A model generated the notes under the pieces. The model saw only the letters and a list, made by a program, of their open reading frames with translations, did no database searches and was not told the origin of the DNA. 64,000 bases of DNA from Paragordius varius (lineage: Eukaryota; Nematomorpha): assembly GCA_964247055.1 (NCBI GenBank), contig OZ176050.1, positions 6,510,001 to 6,574,000 of the forward strand. The letters are read 5' to 3'. A program made the position numbers and the translations under genes. Shown in pieces: positions 1 to 27,473 of the stretch (its first letter is position 1; the number at the start of each line of letters is the position of its first letter).

Positions 1-1043
1 TAAGCCAACATTCATTAGGCTTGAATATGACATATGACTATCGTTTACATTATGCCTCTGTTATGTTGAGATATATTTATATTTCATTATGTGTTAGTGG
101 AATTTAAACTGTTTAAAACGCATATGATGCTATTTATTATCCCATCACTCAAATAATTATGTTTATTGCCTATTTCAATGCATGTGGAAGGGTCGTAGGC
201 TGTGAATATCTGGTTTGTCAGATACTGTGTGACAAGATTCGTTGATTCTATTTACTTTTTAACTTTTTGTCTATTAGGGGCCACTTTTTGTCCACCGACT
301 ATTGGCATTTATTAAATGAGTTTTGTTTAGAGAACATTCATATTTTAAGCTATTAATTATCGGTGGCCTAAGGACTTTTGGTATTTTTTAAGATGCAAAA
401 CTATAAAAAAGCGAAAATTTAACGAATTTATGATGTGTGTTTTGCTATTTTATATTAGTGTCATATCGTCGATCACATATGCCTGATTTTTTGTGACTCC
501 AATAGACGATTTCATTTAGTATAAGTAACGTTTTGGTCTTGTTAAGGCTCCATTCCTTGTATTAATTATCTTCATTATGGTACTGATACTCTTTAAAACA
601 AGATTTTCGCGTCGATAACGTTATGGTAAAACAAATCAATTTAATTAACGAATTGTAAAATCGCTGCCATTACAAGTTAAATTAGTAACATTTTTAAATA
701 ACATTATTTAATTATGGTACCTATGCAAATTTATAAATATCTTATATTATAAAATATATACTTTTATGTTAAATTAAGATTTGAACAAAAAGTCATCATA
801 AAAATTACCTTATTTTATGGGTGGTCTAATTTGTCGACAAACAATGTTATTTAATAAATAATATTTAAGTTCAGTTAGTATTGGCTAAAATCCGATATAA
901 ATTGATTTCGTAAGATGGGTTATTATCACTAAATTTGTTACAAGCCCACAGAGGAACGTGAACGATGTTTTACAAATAATTCATAAATATATAATTTGAA
1001 AACATAAAGTTTGTTTTGTAATTCAAATAGAAAGAAAGATTAG
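1..1043. other. No gene seen; probably intron of the guanylate kinase gene
   Basis: I found no exon on either strand here, although the guanylate kinase exon at 1044 needs upstream exons. I looked for the P-loop, the DIDLQG-like segment and the YIFI-PPS-like segment of that family and did not find them. The stretch is AT-rich and most simply an intron, with the 5' exons outside the window. Confidence 0.4.
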
Positions 1044-1424
1044 TATGTCGAAAAACGGATTCTTCAGATGCTATCAAACGCCGCTTAGAAACAGCTTATA
1101 ATGAAATCGAATATGGTATTATTTATTAATTTCAGTCTTTTACTACTTTTCAAAATTATTATATATTATGGTTTGGCTTCCATTGCATTTATTGTTTGTG
1201 AAATTTGGTTGGTAATTATAATTTATTTCGTTTTTTCTCAAAAAGCTACAATCCCTTTTCTATATTATTAATTCTTTACTTATTGTATTATTTAAATGAA
1301 AACTAATTCGTTATAAAATTTATATTTTTGATATTTAGCCAAAACAAAAGGAAATTTCGATTACATTATTACGAATGATGATTTTGATCGGGCATATTCC
1401 CAATTTTTGAGCATAATCAAACCA
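1044..1424 (+). CDS. GUK1: Guanylate kinase, C-terminal two exons (partial, 5' part outside window)
   Basis: Guanylate kinase makes GDP from GMP and ATP in the cytosol. Exon 1044-1115 follows a TAG acceptor and reads ..CRKTDSSDAIKRRLETAY.., ending in a split codon before a GT. Exon 1339-1424 follows TTTAG and reads AKTKGNFDYIITNDDFDRAY. Joined, they match the family's segments of the type TETEESxxKRLxxAQxELxYA and (F)DxxIxNDDLDxAYxEL in order and spacing, closer to the single-domain enzyme than to the kinase-like domain of MAGUK scaffolds. The intron is 223 nt. The end is uncertain: after KP at 1424 there is either a GT donor to a small last exon I could not find, or read-through to a TAA at 1486-1488. 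Upstream exons, including the P-loop, are not in view. The gene is convergent with SLC37, whose stop is at 1979. Confidence 0.8.
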
Positions 1425-1962
1425 GTATATATCTATTTTTTTAATTATTTAATTATTTATATGACAATTTTATATTTTCGTAAATATTAAATAATTGAAT
1501 GTTTTAAAAGAAAAATTTGGGGAGAATTTTTTTTCACTAATGAGGTTAAATTTTATAATTGCCCACTAACAAAATTTAAATAAATAAAACAACTTTTTTT
1601 GCCATGCAGATCCTCTAAACAAACATAATACACACATCTTGTACAAAAGCAGAATACTCACATTTGATATATGGTTTTTAGACATTATTCCATAACGCAC
1701 CGAATTCTCACAAATTTTATATGTGTAGTTTTTTTTATTAGCTAATAATTATTGTGCCAATCATAAATTATTCAAATAAATATGGAATAATACCAAGTAT
1801 AAGTAGAGATTTTTGATGAATGTATGTGTGCATAAATAAATAAATTGTCATACTATTGAGCAAATTCGCTAGCTATCTGCTAAATAAAAATAAAATTGGC
1901 TATTATTACATAAAATATATTATGGAATTAATTAAAAATGAGAGATAAAAAAACATAACGTA

Positions 1963-1968
1963 TTTATT
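1963..1968 (-). terminator. Poly(A) signal AATAAA of SLC37
   Basis: On the minus strand AATAAA begins about ten bases after the SLC37 stop codon, so the 3' UTR would be extremely short. Confidence 0.5.
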
Positions 1969-1978
1969 AAAAATGGCT

Positions 1979-4900
1979 TCATGTAGCATCATTGTGGTCA
2001 GGTAAGGTTGGTAGTCGGGGAGTACTAGTTCCAGTCTCAGACAATTTTATAGCGCTTAGAGAAGTGAAAAACTTTTGTTTCAAAGGCTTACGATTCCGAT
2101 CATAACCAGGTAAAAATGTTGGTTGTTTTTTAGTCATGTTGGGTAGGGGCCATTGTCCTGATACAGCGTGCTGCAGCATGCTTTGTTCCGAACCCCGCCG
2201 AGCCAATTTTATTTCACTCTGCGCATGTGTCATCTTTTTATTTCCCTCCGTACCCAGTGAAATATGATCGCAAAGTTTAGTCTTGCTTTTAGTCTTATTA
2301 CAATTTTGTAATGCCGTAGTTGATGAACCGTATGTAGGCAATATCCTGGATAATGATAAATTTTTTGTGGAAACGTTCAGTGCAAACTCATTGGGTGGAT
2401 AATAAAATACGGATGAATCCAAATCATCCGTTTCACCCTGATTATTATCTAGAGTCTTGTCATACGACGGTTTATTATCAATCAATGGCATATTGTATTC
2501 CAAAGTTGATACCGGTTGGTTTAATTCACTCCCAGCGATTTCTGAATTCAATCCATTGGGTAACGGCTGCAAAACATTGTTGACAGAACTGCTAACGTTT
2601 GTCAAATTTCTACTAATACTACTAGGCCTGGACAAATGATAACTATATAAATTTATTTTCTTTTTGTGCTTAAGGTAACCGAAAATCATTATGGCAACGG
2701 GGATGACGGAAAAAACTCCAATTAGTATGAAAAAGTCACGGAAATTTACATGTTTCGCAGGGATACTTTGTAGGTTGACTTTATTATTATTAACGTCTAC
2801 CGTGGTCAACATTGTAGTACTCACATTTTTAATGTGTGATGAGCTTGGATATGATTTAACAAAATGTGTAACATTTAATGGGGTGAGATCATTCATACTG
2901 TTATCATAATGTTTACTACTCAGATCTAAAATCAATCCCACTATCGGGCCCTCCAAAAATGTACCCAATGAACCAAAACCATTGACTAGTCCTATAATGG
3001 CTGACGGAGATTCGGCCTTAAAGCATGAAGCTATAAAGAGTGGAATGGACGAAGACAAGAGATTATCACATCCTCCATTCATAATACCTGGACATTAAAA
3101 AATGTATTACCATCCTTGTAAAAATAACATAGACAACGGGTTTTTAACAATCCTAAATTTGAAAAAAAAATAATTAAAATCTAGGTTGACATATGTGGTC
3201 GTTGTATGGAGGCTGACCGATGTTAAAACGTTTATTAATTTAAAATAGTGCATCTAATTTTTCCATAATTATTTTACAATTATTTCCGAAAAACTAAAAG
3301 ATATTTTATTATCAACCATGCCATTTTTAGTGGACAAAGTTTATAATATATTCAAAAACAAATGTTTAACAAAAAGTCGCGATGCGTGACAATCAAATAA
3401 TAAAAAGGCTTTATAAATAAGATCCAAATTTTATACCTGAAAGGAGGAGAAAAAATGCATTAATTAGCCAATGATATCCATTTTCAGTTGTCAATATAAA
3501 ACCACCGATTGTCAGGACATGTATGAGCAAGAATATAATAATTCCGATAAATTGTTGCTTTTTGAAAACGCTAGAGATAGAAAAACGTGGATATAGAATT
3601 TTATAAAATATTAATTTGCATATAATAAAAAATTACTTGTCTAACAAAAGTCCCAATATAATTGATCCAATTACGCCACCAACTTCAAAAACAGCGGACA
3701 TATTCCCAGCACTGGTTGAGGACAAATTATTCTATTTAATTAATACAACAATAAATATATAAAACTGTTTTGATAAAAATGAAATGGCAATGATGCAACA
3801 CCCCTCGTCAATAAGCTCATAAAAATGAACTACCATAACATAAGTACTTTGAACATTTTGTAATTAGTATTTTATCAATAATATTATTTTTTATTTTAGT
3901 TCTTCCATCAAGAAAGATATTACCATGTAATTAATAAATTTTACAAGAACTCAAATTATTATCTAACTAAAAAATACAAATTGTTTAAAATAAGCTTATA
4001 TAAGATTGAAACTATAATGTATTTTTACAGTTTATTCGGAAAGATTTATTTTTATAACTATAGCTAATTCGAATGATATAGATTTTTTTTATTTTATCCA
4101 AAGCATTTTTAAATATAAAAAAATGATATAATTAAATTTTTTGATTTTTTTTAATGTTAAAACCCTATCCATAAAATTTTAACTAATTATGGATTTGTCG
4201 GGTATATGTGTTAAATTCTTTGCAAAATAATCCATGCCATCATTTATATTGCGCATTAAAACAATTTTAAACATGATAGAAAACAAAATAATCTGCGACT
4301 TATTTATAATATCCACGCTAAAAAATTTGTAGAAAAAACTATTTGGATCCAAAATAGTATGTTAAGTTTTGTGTGCTAATAAGAATGCTAATAAATAAAT
4401 TTATACAATAATAATTAATATACCTTTTTCTCAAGTAAAAATGGTAGCCACATGTAAAAAATATATCGAATCATTTTCAATGAAAACATTGCAATAGAAA
4501 CTTGGGATACTAGTCTATAAAATAAATAATATACCATTTACAATTCAACTTCACCCTTCCGTTCAAATTTATCCATGATTAAAAATTACTCATATTTTTA
4601 TATATATATTTTTTTTTAAAAAAAATTTGTCTAAATTTAAAATATAACAGAAAAAATAATAATAAACTGTGCCATAGAGATATATTTCATATTAATAATG
4701 AGTTATATTAGTTCGAAAAGACATTATTTATTCTTAGGGTGAATTTGAATTGTTCGAGGGTAAATTTGACTTGTTCAAGGGTGAATTTGAACTGTAAATG
4801 ATATATAATTAAATTTAATGGAAATTGTCCCTTTTAAATATATTTGGTTAAGGTTCTGATTTGGGTTGATCAATAAACGATTCTAATTTCTGTTTTAAGT

Positions 4901-7900
4901 GGTTCCCAAACAAATTCTAAAAACAGTTAATCTGGCCAAAATATTTAAAAATTACCGAGCATAAGGTTTCCCCATAATGAAGAAATCAATATTAAGCAAT
5001 AATATTCACATTATAAATTAATATATTTATAAATATCAATTTGATTAAAAATTCAACATCCAAAATTATTAAATATTGAATTTCACTGTAAGATAATTTA
5101 AATTAATGTTTTACTTATAATTCTGCAAACATTATCATAACATTATACAGTATATGATACGAATATACCAAAATTTATAAACAATTTTTGTTCGACAATT
5201 TATCTTTTCAAATAACAATATTTAATTCAAAAAATATTTAACATAACGGTCTATACTAACATAGGATGTGATTTATTATATATAATTTCAAGCTAAACTA
5301 AAAGTTTCTTAGCCCTAATTTCCGATTATAACGTGGTATTTTATCAAAATCATAGGTTAATTTTGTAAATATCTATGTTCTTTTCTTTATTTTTGTAAAA
5401 AAGTAAAAAAAATTACACTTTTGTTCCTATTAATTAATTTACAAAAAAACGCTAAAAGAGGGTTTTGCGTATTATTTTTGGAAAACATTTAAACGAGGCC
5501 TCCGATAAACAAACGACAGGAACCTCTAGGCTTTAAAATTAATCCCGTTTTTTATTTTTTATTATAAAGCGTAAAAAGTGGTTTATTTAAAAATAAAATA
5601 ATACGATTTAAGCTGTGATTCTCTTTAATTTATCATTAATCGGTTCAAGTTCCACCTGCTTTAAATAAAACATTTTTTAGAAAGGTAAAATTATTACGGA
5701 ACTTTCCAGAAAATACTAAGCGAGGTTTTGATATGTTTGCCGAACGATGAACAAATTTTCCGGGCCTTTGGAGCATGATTGGAAGCTAAATATTCCAAAT
5801 TTTAAAACATGAATTAAAGAAGAATGTAATAAATCAGTTGTGTCCACTAAAAAGTTAAAGGACGAAGTTAGTATACGTTTATAAGATGTAGCATATCATT
5901 TACGTATATGAAAATAAAACTAACCAAAAAAATATTGTAATATACCATTTACAGTTCAAATTCACCCTTGAACAATTCAAATTCACCCTCGAACAATTCA
6001 AATTCACCCTTAAACAATTCAAATTCACCCTCGAACAATTCAAATTCACCCTATAAATAAATTATGTGTTTTCGAACTAATATAACTAATTATTATTATA
6101 AAATATATGTTTATGGCATAATTAATTATTTTTTTCAGTATTATTTTAATTTAAAACAAAATTTTATTTTTTAAAAATATATTAAAATATAGGTAATTTT
6201 AAATCTTAAAAAAACATGATATTTATTTGAGGGTGAATTTGAATTGTTCAAAGGTGAATTTGAATTGTTTAAGGGTGAATTTGAATTGTTTAAGGGTGAA
6301 TTTGAACTGTAAATGGTATATCCCAGATTGAAAAATTTACACACTATCAATGTTTTATATTTCTTAAATTTATTTTCATTGGATCACACGTAATTAATCA
6401 CATTAGTTATATGTGATCATGTGGACCCTTAATTAAAAGACTTATTAAGTTCGAACTAATTCATAAAGACATTTACAATTTAATTATTTAATAAATTCTA
6501 TATGGAGCCAAATTAAAGTACCGATACAAATTATAATGGTTCAAATGTCGCATGCAATCTAACATTTTTAACACAAAAGATTACCCGTCTCAACACATTA
6601 ATATTTCACAGATATCGACGATAAATATCTAATTTCAAGATAAAAACACTTTTTAGTTATGTAACAACACCACCTTCAGCTTCAAGAGAGCTATGTTTAA
6701 ATACATATAGATGCTGTTAATTTTATATTTAAAGACAAAATTAATAAAAATTAATTGTCATACATCATTTAAATCTAATATTTTTCGACAGAAAGATATA
6801 TGTAAAACAATATACACCTTTTCCTTGCGATCGTTTTTCCATAGATGAAATTTGATAAGTTTTTAAGAGTTTTGCCAATTTGCATTTGTAGAATATGAGT
6901 ATGGCAAAACCTGAGAATATCTAGAGATAAAAAAAACATACTTTTTTAATTAAGCAGCATGTTAATTTCAGCAATTTTAATTTCTTATATTGTGAATGTC
7001 CTTAATGGACCACAACAGGGATCTCTGTCAGAATATATGATGGGTGTTAAAGGATTGTTTAGATTTTGCTCCATACATTTTTGCCATATGGATTTAATTA
7101 ATTCTGGTTATTAATATTTTTTATACATTTAATCGTTGGTATATCTTTTTGTTATTATTGTAAAGTTTTATATGTTTAAAAATTTTATAATTTTGGATTT
7201 CCTTATCCAATTTATCGGCAGTATCTTTAGCCTTATCATTCATTAAGTTATTTATTTCCTTTTGTACCTTTTTGTTGTTTTTATAATACTCAGTTATGTC
7301 GTATTCTCTTTTCAATTTCTTCCATTTTTATATAATCGCGCCTTTTCTTTAAGTAGTGGTTTAATTGCATCGTCCCACCACCATTCCTTTTGGGCTTTGC
7401 TCTTTCTTCTACCACACCATTTTTCTTCACTTTCAATCGTATTGCTTCTTAGACTTTGCCAGGAATCTTCAACGATTAGATAATCAATGTTTAAGTTAAG
7501 CGTTGTGTATATTATGTTTAGGTTTGGTTTTATGATTGAAAGGCCTTGAATTAAATTTAAAAATAGATGTTTTTATGCTGTGTTTCCGAATTATAAGTGG
7601 TTGTATTTACCATATATTTTCGAGTGTGTTAGCTAGTTAGGATGTAGTCTATTGTTGTATTATTATTGCCAGAAGTGTATGTAATCAGTTTATTTTTGCT
7701 TTTGGTGAACAGAGTGTTTGCTAATTGTAATCGCTGAGCTGTACAAAATTATAAAACATTTTCTCCTTCTTTGTCCCGATTGCCAAAGTTGTATCCTCCA
7801 TGTATACCAGAAAAGCCTTCGCTGCTTCCAACATGAGCATTTAGGTCTCCTCCAATCATTATACAGTCTGTTTCGGGTATATTGGGATATATTTGTTAGA

Positions 7901-10900
7901 GCTGATCCCAAAAATCCAGCTTGCATTTATCGGGCAAGCCTTTTTGGGGTGTATATACGGAAATAACATTGAGGATCAATTTGTTGTATATCATTCTACC
8001 TTGAATAATCCTATCACTGTGACGGGTCACGGTGATTAGGTTTTGTCGATGTGTATCTTTCATCAGTATAGCGACGCCAAATTGTCCTTTGTTCCCACCT
8101 TGGTATAGTAATGAATATCCAAAAGTGTTTTATACCTGCATTTTTATATCGAGTTTCTTGTAAACAGCATATGCTTAAATCTAAGTTTCGCAATGTATCT
8201 AATACCAGCCATTGCTTATTAACCATTGTTCCAACATTCCAAGAGCCAATTTTAAATGGTTTCGATATAGATTTGAAGTTTTTATTCAGATTTTTGTATC
8301 TCATTTTATTTTTGGTTGTTCATTTGTACCTGGTTTATTTATTATTGTTTTTGAACTATTATTCACCCATCATAAATTTTGACAGAGATCCCTGTTGTGG
8401 TCCATTAAGGACATTCACAATACAAGAAATCGAAATTGCCTTAGACCAAATAAAATCAAACAAGGCTTAGGGCCCTTGTGAACTATGTTTTGATATCATA
8501 AAATTAATACGCAATATTTCCATGCTTTTAACAAATTTATTAAACAAAATAATAGTTAAAATGAAAATACCCAGAGACTGGGAAAAAAGCATTATATTTC
8601 CCATCTTCAAAAATAAAGGAGATATCCTAACCTGTTCCTCATACAGGCCCTTAAAACTTCTTGAACATGGGTTAATTTTTGAAATGTGCCATCGCCCAGC
8701 TCATATCAATTAATCCAATGCAATTCGACTTTTCAGCGGGTAAAAGCACAATCGATCCAATTTTCTTACTCATACAATTACAAGATAAATACCGAGCAAA
8801 GCTTAAACTATTCCACCTTTTTGTCGATTTAGAAAAGGCTTACGACTCAGTACCTAGAGCATTAATAATAGAATCACTGCGCTACAACAACGTAGATGAA
8901 AATACCATTAAATTAATTATGTTAATCTACACTAACTCAATCAGTTGTTCTTAAACCTGTTGGAATTCAGAGTATTTTAGTATTAATACTAAGCTGCATC
9001 AGGGGCCTGTCCTAAGCCCACTTCTTTTTATATCTATATTTGACTACATCACAAAGGATATTAGAGAAGGTTTACCATATGAAACTCTATACGCAGACGA
9101 CCTTATATTTACTGCAGAAGATATTCCAAAAAACGAAAATAAATATCCATGGTTAATTAGATAAACACGGTCTTAAAATACAAACAAAACCAAAATTCTA
9201 ATCACAGGTTATGAGCATAAAACTATCAAAATTCCATGCCCAGTGTGCACCACGAGGTAAAATTAAACTCACTTTTTTGTACAAAATGCAGGAATAGGAT
9301 CCATAAATAATGTTCCAACATAAAAGGAAAGTTAATTAATAATAATAATTTTATTTGCACACCATGATCTTTATCGATACCACTGCCATTATCAAATCCG
9401 CGTACTTTAAACTTTATTGTAGACAAACTAGAAGTTGTAATATCTTTTCCATATATGGGCGATTATATAGCATCTGATGGTTCTTTGAGGGATGCCATTT
9501 CTCATAGAATTAGACAAGGATGGGCCAAATTCATTCAATTAAAATATATTTTAACTAATAAAAATATCAAATCGAATCATAAGATAAAGATTTACAAAAT
9601 GGGAATAATACCAGCTATGACATACGCTACAGAAACCTGGGCCCTTATATCAACAGACTTAAATAGACTTACTAGATCTGAAAATCACATGCTAAAAAAC
9701 TGCAACAATAATTTTGATAATACCATAAAAAAAGAACCCATAGCTCTGTTCATTCAGCGCAACCGATTGAGATATTACGGGCATGCTCAACGTATATATT
9801 CCGATAACTGGGTACAAAAAATACAACATTTAAACATACCCGGCCCAAACAGAAAAGGCCGCCCTAAACTCACATGGTCCAAACAGCTGACCCAAGATCT
9901 CTTACAATTCAATATTGAACACGAACAAGTCTTTGACAGAACATTGTTCAGAAAGTTAGTGCATGGAAGCCCCGGATACGCTGGGACCTAAAACAAATGG
10001 ATGGATGGATGGTAATTTCAGCGAAATAACCGTAACCAAAATTTTTCATAACTTAATCTGCTAAAAAACTGTATAGTATTTTTAAAAAAAACCGTAAAAA
10101 TTAAAAGACATGCAAATAGTTCTTTCAGAGCAGCCATAAATAAAAGTGTGCGTTGTCTAAAAATGTGTTATATACTGCGAAAGTTATAATCATTTAGTAA
10201 TCTCCCGCACAAATCAAATGAAATTAAGAAATCCTTAATAAAACAAACCATTGAGTAGCATTACAAATTTAAATTTTAAAAAATCAATAGATGTTATAAG
10301 TGTTTTTTTATAATTAAATTGATAAAAAAATATAAAGAAGCGAATTTCAATTTATGTATTGAAAATAAAAAATCATATTCTCCGATTTAAGGGATAAAAA
10401 ATTAAAAAAATTTTGGGCAATATTTAAATGTATTTAAAAAATATTACTATTATGACTGAAGGAATCGGGAAGACCCATCGCCATGAATATTTGTCTCTGA
10501 TGTAAACCTAGGATGTATAATCATTTACAAAAATTATAAATATATGTTGTTTTTCAAATAAAATAGGGAAATACTGAAAATATGGTACCCAGAGTACCAC
10601 CAGCAAAAGTCGAAGTTCCGAACACACCTAAAATGAGATTTTTGTTTTTGGATTTGGAAAACGAAATCGATACAATTTTTATGGAGAGAGGCCAACAAAA
10701 AGCCTATTCAATCATATAAGATATAAACTTGAAAAGTCCCATTCAAAAATAATAGAATAAACATTGAATATAATTGATCCAAAGGTCCAATAAATAATGT
10801 GGATATGCCCGCACAAATGATGGAAGCAGAAAGCAATTTACATGGATCAATCGAATCCCCTAAATTTCCTAACAATATCTAGAATTTAGAAATAAATCCA

Positions 10901-11119
10901 CTTGAAAAAGAGCATAGGGTAGTAGCAAAGCCGAATCGAGTGAACCAATAATTATTCGACTATACCCAAAAGTATTTTCCAAATTTATTTTTATCTGTTG
11001 AAAAATAAAAAAAATTTTACTATTCCAAGGGGTTTTCGCGTAAAATAGACAAAACAATATCCTAGCCATAAAAATACAAAGCTCAAATTTTTGACCGAAA
11101 ATACGCTTTGAGCATGCAT
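1979..11119 (-). CDS. SLC37: SLC37-family sugar-phosphate/phosphate exchanger, 10 exons
   Basis: Major-facilitator antiporter of the ER type that exchanges glucose-6-phosphate or glycerol-3-phosphate for phosphate. Exons: 11119-11021, 10994-10902, 10878-10729, 10703-10575, 10507-10448, 6920-6818, 4509-4424, 3731-3637, 3570-3437, 3087-1979. They sum to 2058 nt (685 aa) with every phase consistent. Family marks in order: YFTRKP after the first membrane helix; LGNLGDSIDPCKLLSAS; LNGTFQAFCWP (family: GxxQxxGWP); LILGVFGTSTFAGGTLG; WRWVFPIPSVII; MWLPFLL; FEVGGVIGSIILGLLLD. The first three introns are 26, 23 and 25 nt; later ones are 67, 3527, 2308, 692, 66 and 349 nt. A LINE sits in intron 5 and two MITEs in intron 6. 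Odd points: the loop before the last helix is ~58 residues with two N-glycosylation sequons, and a Ser/Asn-rich tail of ~225 residues follows the final helix, where relatives stop soon after. The start is the only in-frame ATG before the RKP exon; TAA lies eleven codons upstream. Substrate is inferred from family only. Confidence 0.87.
4529..4804. mobile_element. MITE with 21-bp-module arms, copy 1 (diverged)
   Basis: The left end reads CCATTTACAATTCAACTTCA and the right end GGGTGAATTTGAACTGTAAA TGATATA. The right arm has three 21-bp modules and the left arm about one diverged module. There is no coding capacity. It lies in SLC37 intron 6, directly beside exon 7 (4509-4424). The TATA at both ends suggests a TA target duplication. 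Confidence 0.6.
5941..6320. mobile_element. MITE with 21-bp-module arms, copy 2 (best preserved)
   Basis: It begins TATACCATTTACAGTTCAAA and ends with the inverse. The left arm is a run of five near-identical 21-bp modules (core CAATTCAAATTCACCC plus five variable bases) and the right arm has four in opposite orientation, with an AT-rich centre of ~180 bp. It lies in SLC37 intron 6. No ORF is present, so it must be moved by another element's transposase; TA at both ends fits a Tc1/mariner- or PIF-like mechanism (inference). Confidence 0.75.
6973..8384 (-). pseudogene. LINE inverted 5' arm: APE-type endonuclease
   Basis: On the minus strand, from 8304, it reads FKIGSWNVGTMVNKQW and then LSICCLQETRYKN. 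These are the first two motifs of the apurinic-endonuclease-like domain of RTE/CFDP2-like LINEs. Further down, interrupted endonuclease and linker sequence continue to the target duplication at 6972. Several stops and frameshifts break it. Confidence 0.7.
8385..10012 (+). pseudogene. LINE 3' arm: reverse transcriptase and C-terminal region
   Basis: Recognisable blocks in order: PRDWEKSIIFPIFKNKGD and SYRPLKLLEH (8570-8670), FVDLEKAYDSVPRALI (8820-8870), LYADDLIF (near 9090, the catalytic YADD), CPVC of a zinc finger (near 9238), and the C-terminal block DAISHRIRQGWAKFIQLKY (from about 9490) with LRYYGHAQRI (near 9770). The C-terminal open stretch runs 9455-9991 without a stop; earlier parts are frameshifted. 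It ends with ATGG repeats at 9997-10012. Confidence 0.8.
10704..10728 (-). other. Ultrashort intron, 25 nt (SLC37 intron 3)
   Basis: It lies between LNGTFQ and AFCWP, phase 0, GTTTAT...GAATAG. Retention would shift the frame. Removing it restores the SLC37 signature around the WP pair. Confidence 0.88.
10879..10901 (-). other. Ultrashort intron, 23 nt (SLC37 intron 2)
   Basis: It lies between LPYALFQ and ILLGNLGDSID, phase 0, GTGGAT...TTCTAG. The joined reading matches the YAxGxFxxGxLGD segment of the family. Confidence 0.88.
10995..11020 (-). other. Ultrashort intron, 26 nt (SLC37 intron 1)
   Basis: It lies between TRKPLGI and IKINLENTFG, phase 0, GTAAAA...CAACAG, with a clear pyrimidine run. 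Confidence 0.87.
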
Positions 11120-11179
11120 AATTAACGCATACCAAAAACCTTTTACTGTTTAATTTTAGCGCATTCAAACAAAAAGCAG
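11120..11179. promoter_or_regulatory. 60-bp divergent interval between SLC37 and SMC3 start codons
   Basis: The two start codons face away from each other with 60 bp between them. This interval must hold both start regions, or the transcripts must overlap. On the plus strand an AAAAGCAG ends exactly at the SMC3 ATG and a TTTAATTTTAG lies about 20 bp upstream. On the minus strand a TTAAACAG lies about 25 bp before the SLC37 ATG. These look like 3' splice sites and could take a spliced leader. No other motif stands out. Confidence 0.5.
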
Positions 11180-26790
<15,611 letters not shown>

Positions 26791-27468
26791 CTATTAAAAA
26801 ATATTATTAATCATCAGGCCGTTGTTACTCCAGCATTAGTTAGCTTCCATATATTTGAGCGAAACTTGCGATCGAGAGAGTCGTTTTTTTTCAATTGAGT
26901 TTTAGGTCATGGCTGATTGTTTTTTTCCCAATCATGATATGGTCTGCCTCGTCTAAAATTGCCGTTCGGATGAAAGGATATAATTTTGTTAACAACCCTT
27001 TGAGCGTTTAATATGGCCCCAGTATCTGAGACGATTTGCTCTGAAAAAAGAATGGGTGGGATTTGAAACTTATTATTTGTTTTATCACTGTGGTACTGAT
27101 TGGTGATACATGAGGTGAGGATTTTTCTCTTTATTTTACATAATTTATTTTTATTAGTTTGATTTAAGGGCTAACATTCGCTAGCATATGTGAGGGCAGG
27201 GCGAATGACAATCGGGTAGCTTTTGCCCTTGCCTGGGTTTAAAATGTGTTTGGGTTTCATTATATACTTGATTTAATGGAATTTGGCCCAAGCTTGATGC
27301 GTGTTGTTATGTCGCTTTTAATATTGATATTAGCTGCTATTGTGTCACCCAGGTAATTGTACTTGTTTACTATTTCGATGTTTAGAGATGGAAGGTAGGT
27401 AGTTTGCATGGGAGTGTCTGGATTTATACCTGGTTTTGCACAAACTTTACATACAAAAATTTCAATGC

Positions 27469-27473
27469 TTTAT
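27469..27473. repeat. Target-site duplication TTTAT, left
   Basis: This 5-bp TTTAT directly abuts the left LTR and equals 32059-32063 beyond the right LTR. Confidence 0.85.

Larger units (their letters stand above)
6973..10012 (+). mobile_element. LINE (RTE/CFDP2-like), 5' half inverted, inside SLC37 intron 5
   Basis: A single insertion flanked by the 10-bp direct repeat TAATTTCAGC at 6963-6972 and 10013-10022. The right arm (about 8385-10012, plus) carries reverse transcriptase and ends in an ATGG-type simple-repeat tail next to the target duplication, as RTE-type LINEs do. The left arm (about 6973-8384) carries the endonuclease in the opposite orientation. Both arms contain the same ~75-bp stretch around the junction (7055-6973 and 8362-8440). 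That layout is the product of twin priming, with an unusually long overlap. Both arms have stops and frameshifts, so the copy is dead. It nearly fills the 3527-nt SLC37 intron 5. Confidence 0.8.

Noticed and set aside
2353-2909. Plus-strand open frames opposite the SLC37 last exon
   Set aside because: They are shadows of the 369-codon minus-strand exon, which has membrane helices and joins the rest of SLC37 in phase.
4424-4514. SLC37 exon 7 starting at the TATAG acceptor at 4515
   Set aside because: That start breaks the frame; the next AG, five bases further on, joins exon 6 in phase and gives GKVSQVSIAMFSLK.
5955-6055. 21-bp repeats as CRISPR or promoter operators
   Set aside because: They are mirrored at the other end of a 380-bp element present in three copies, so they are transposon ends.
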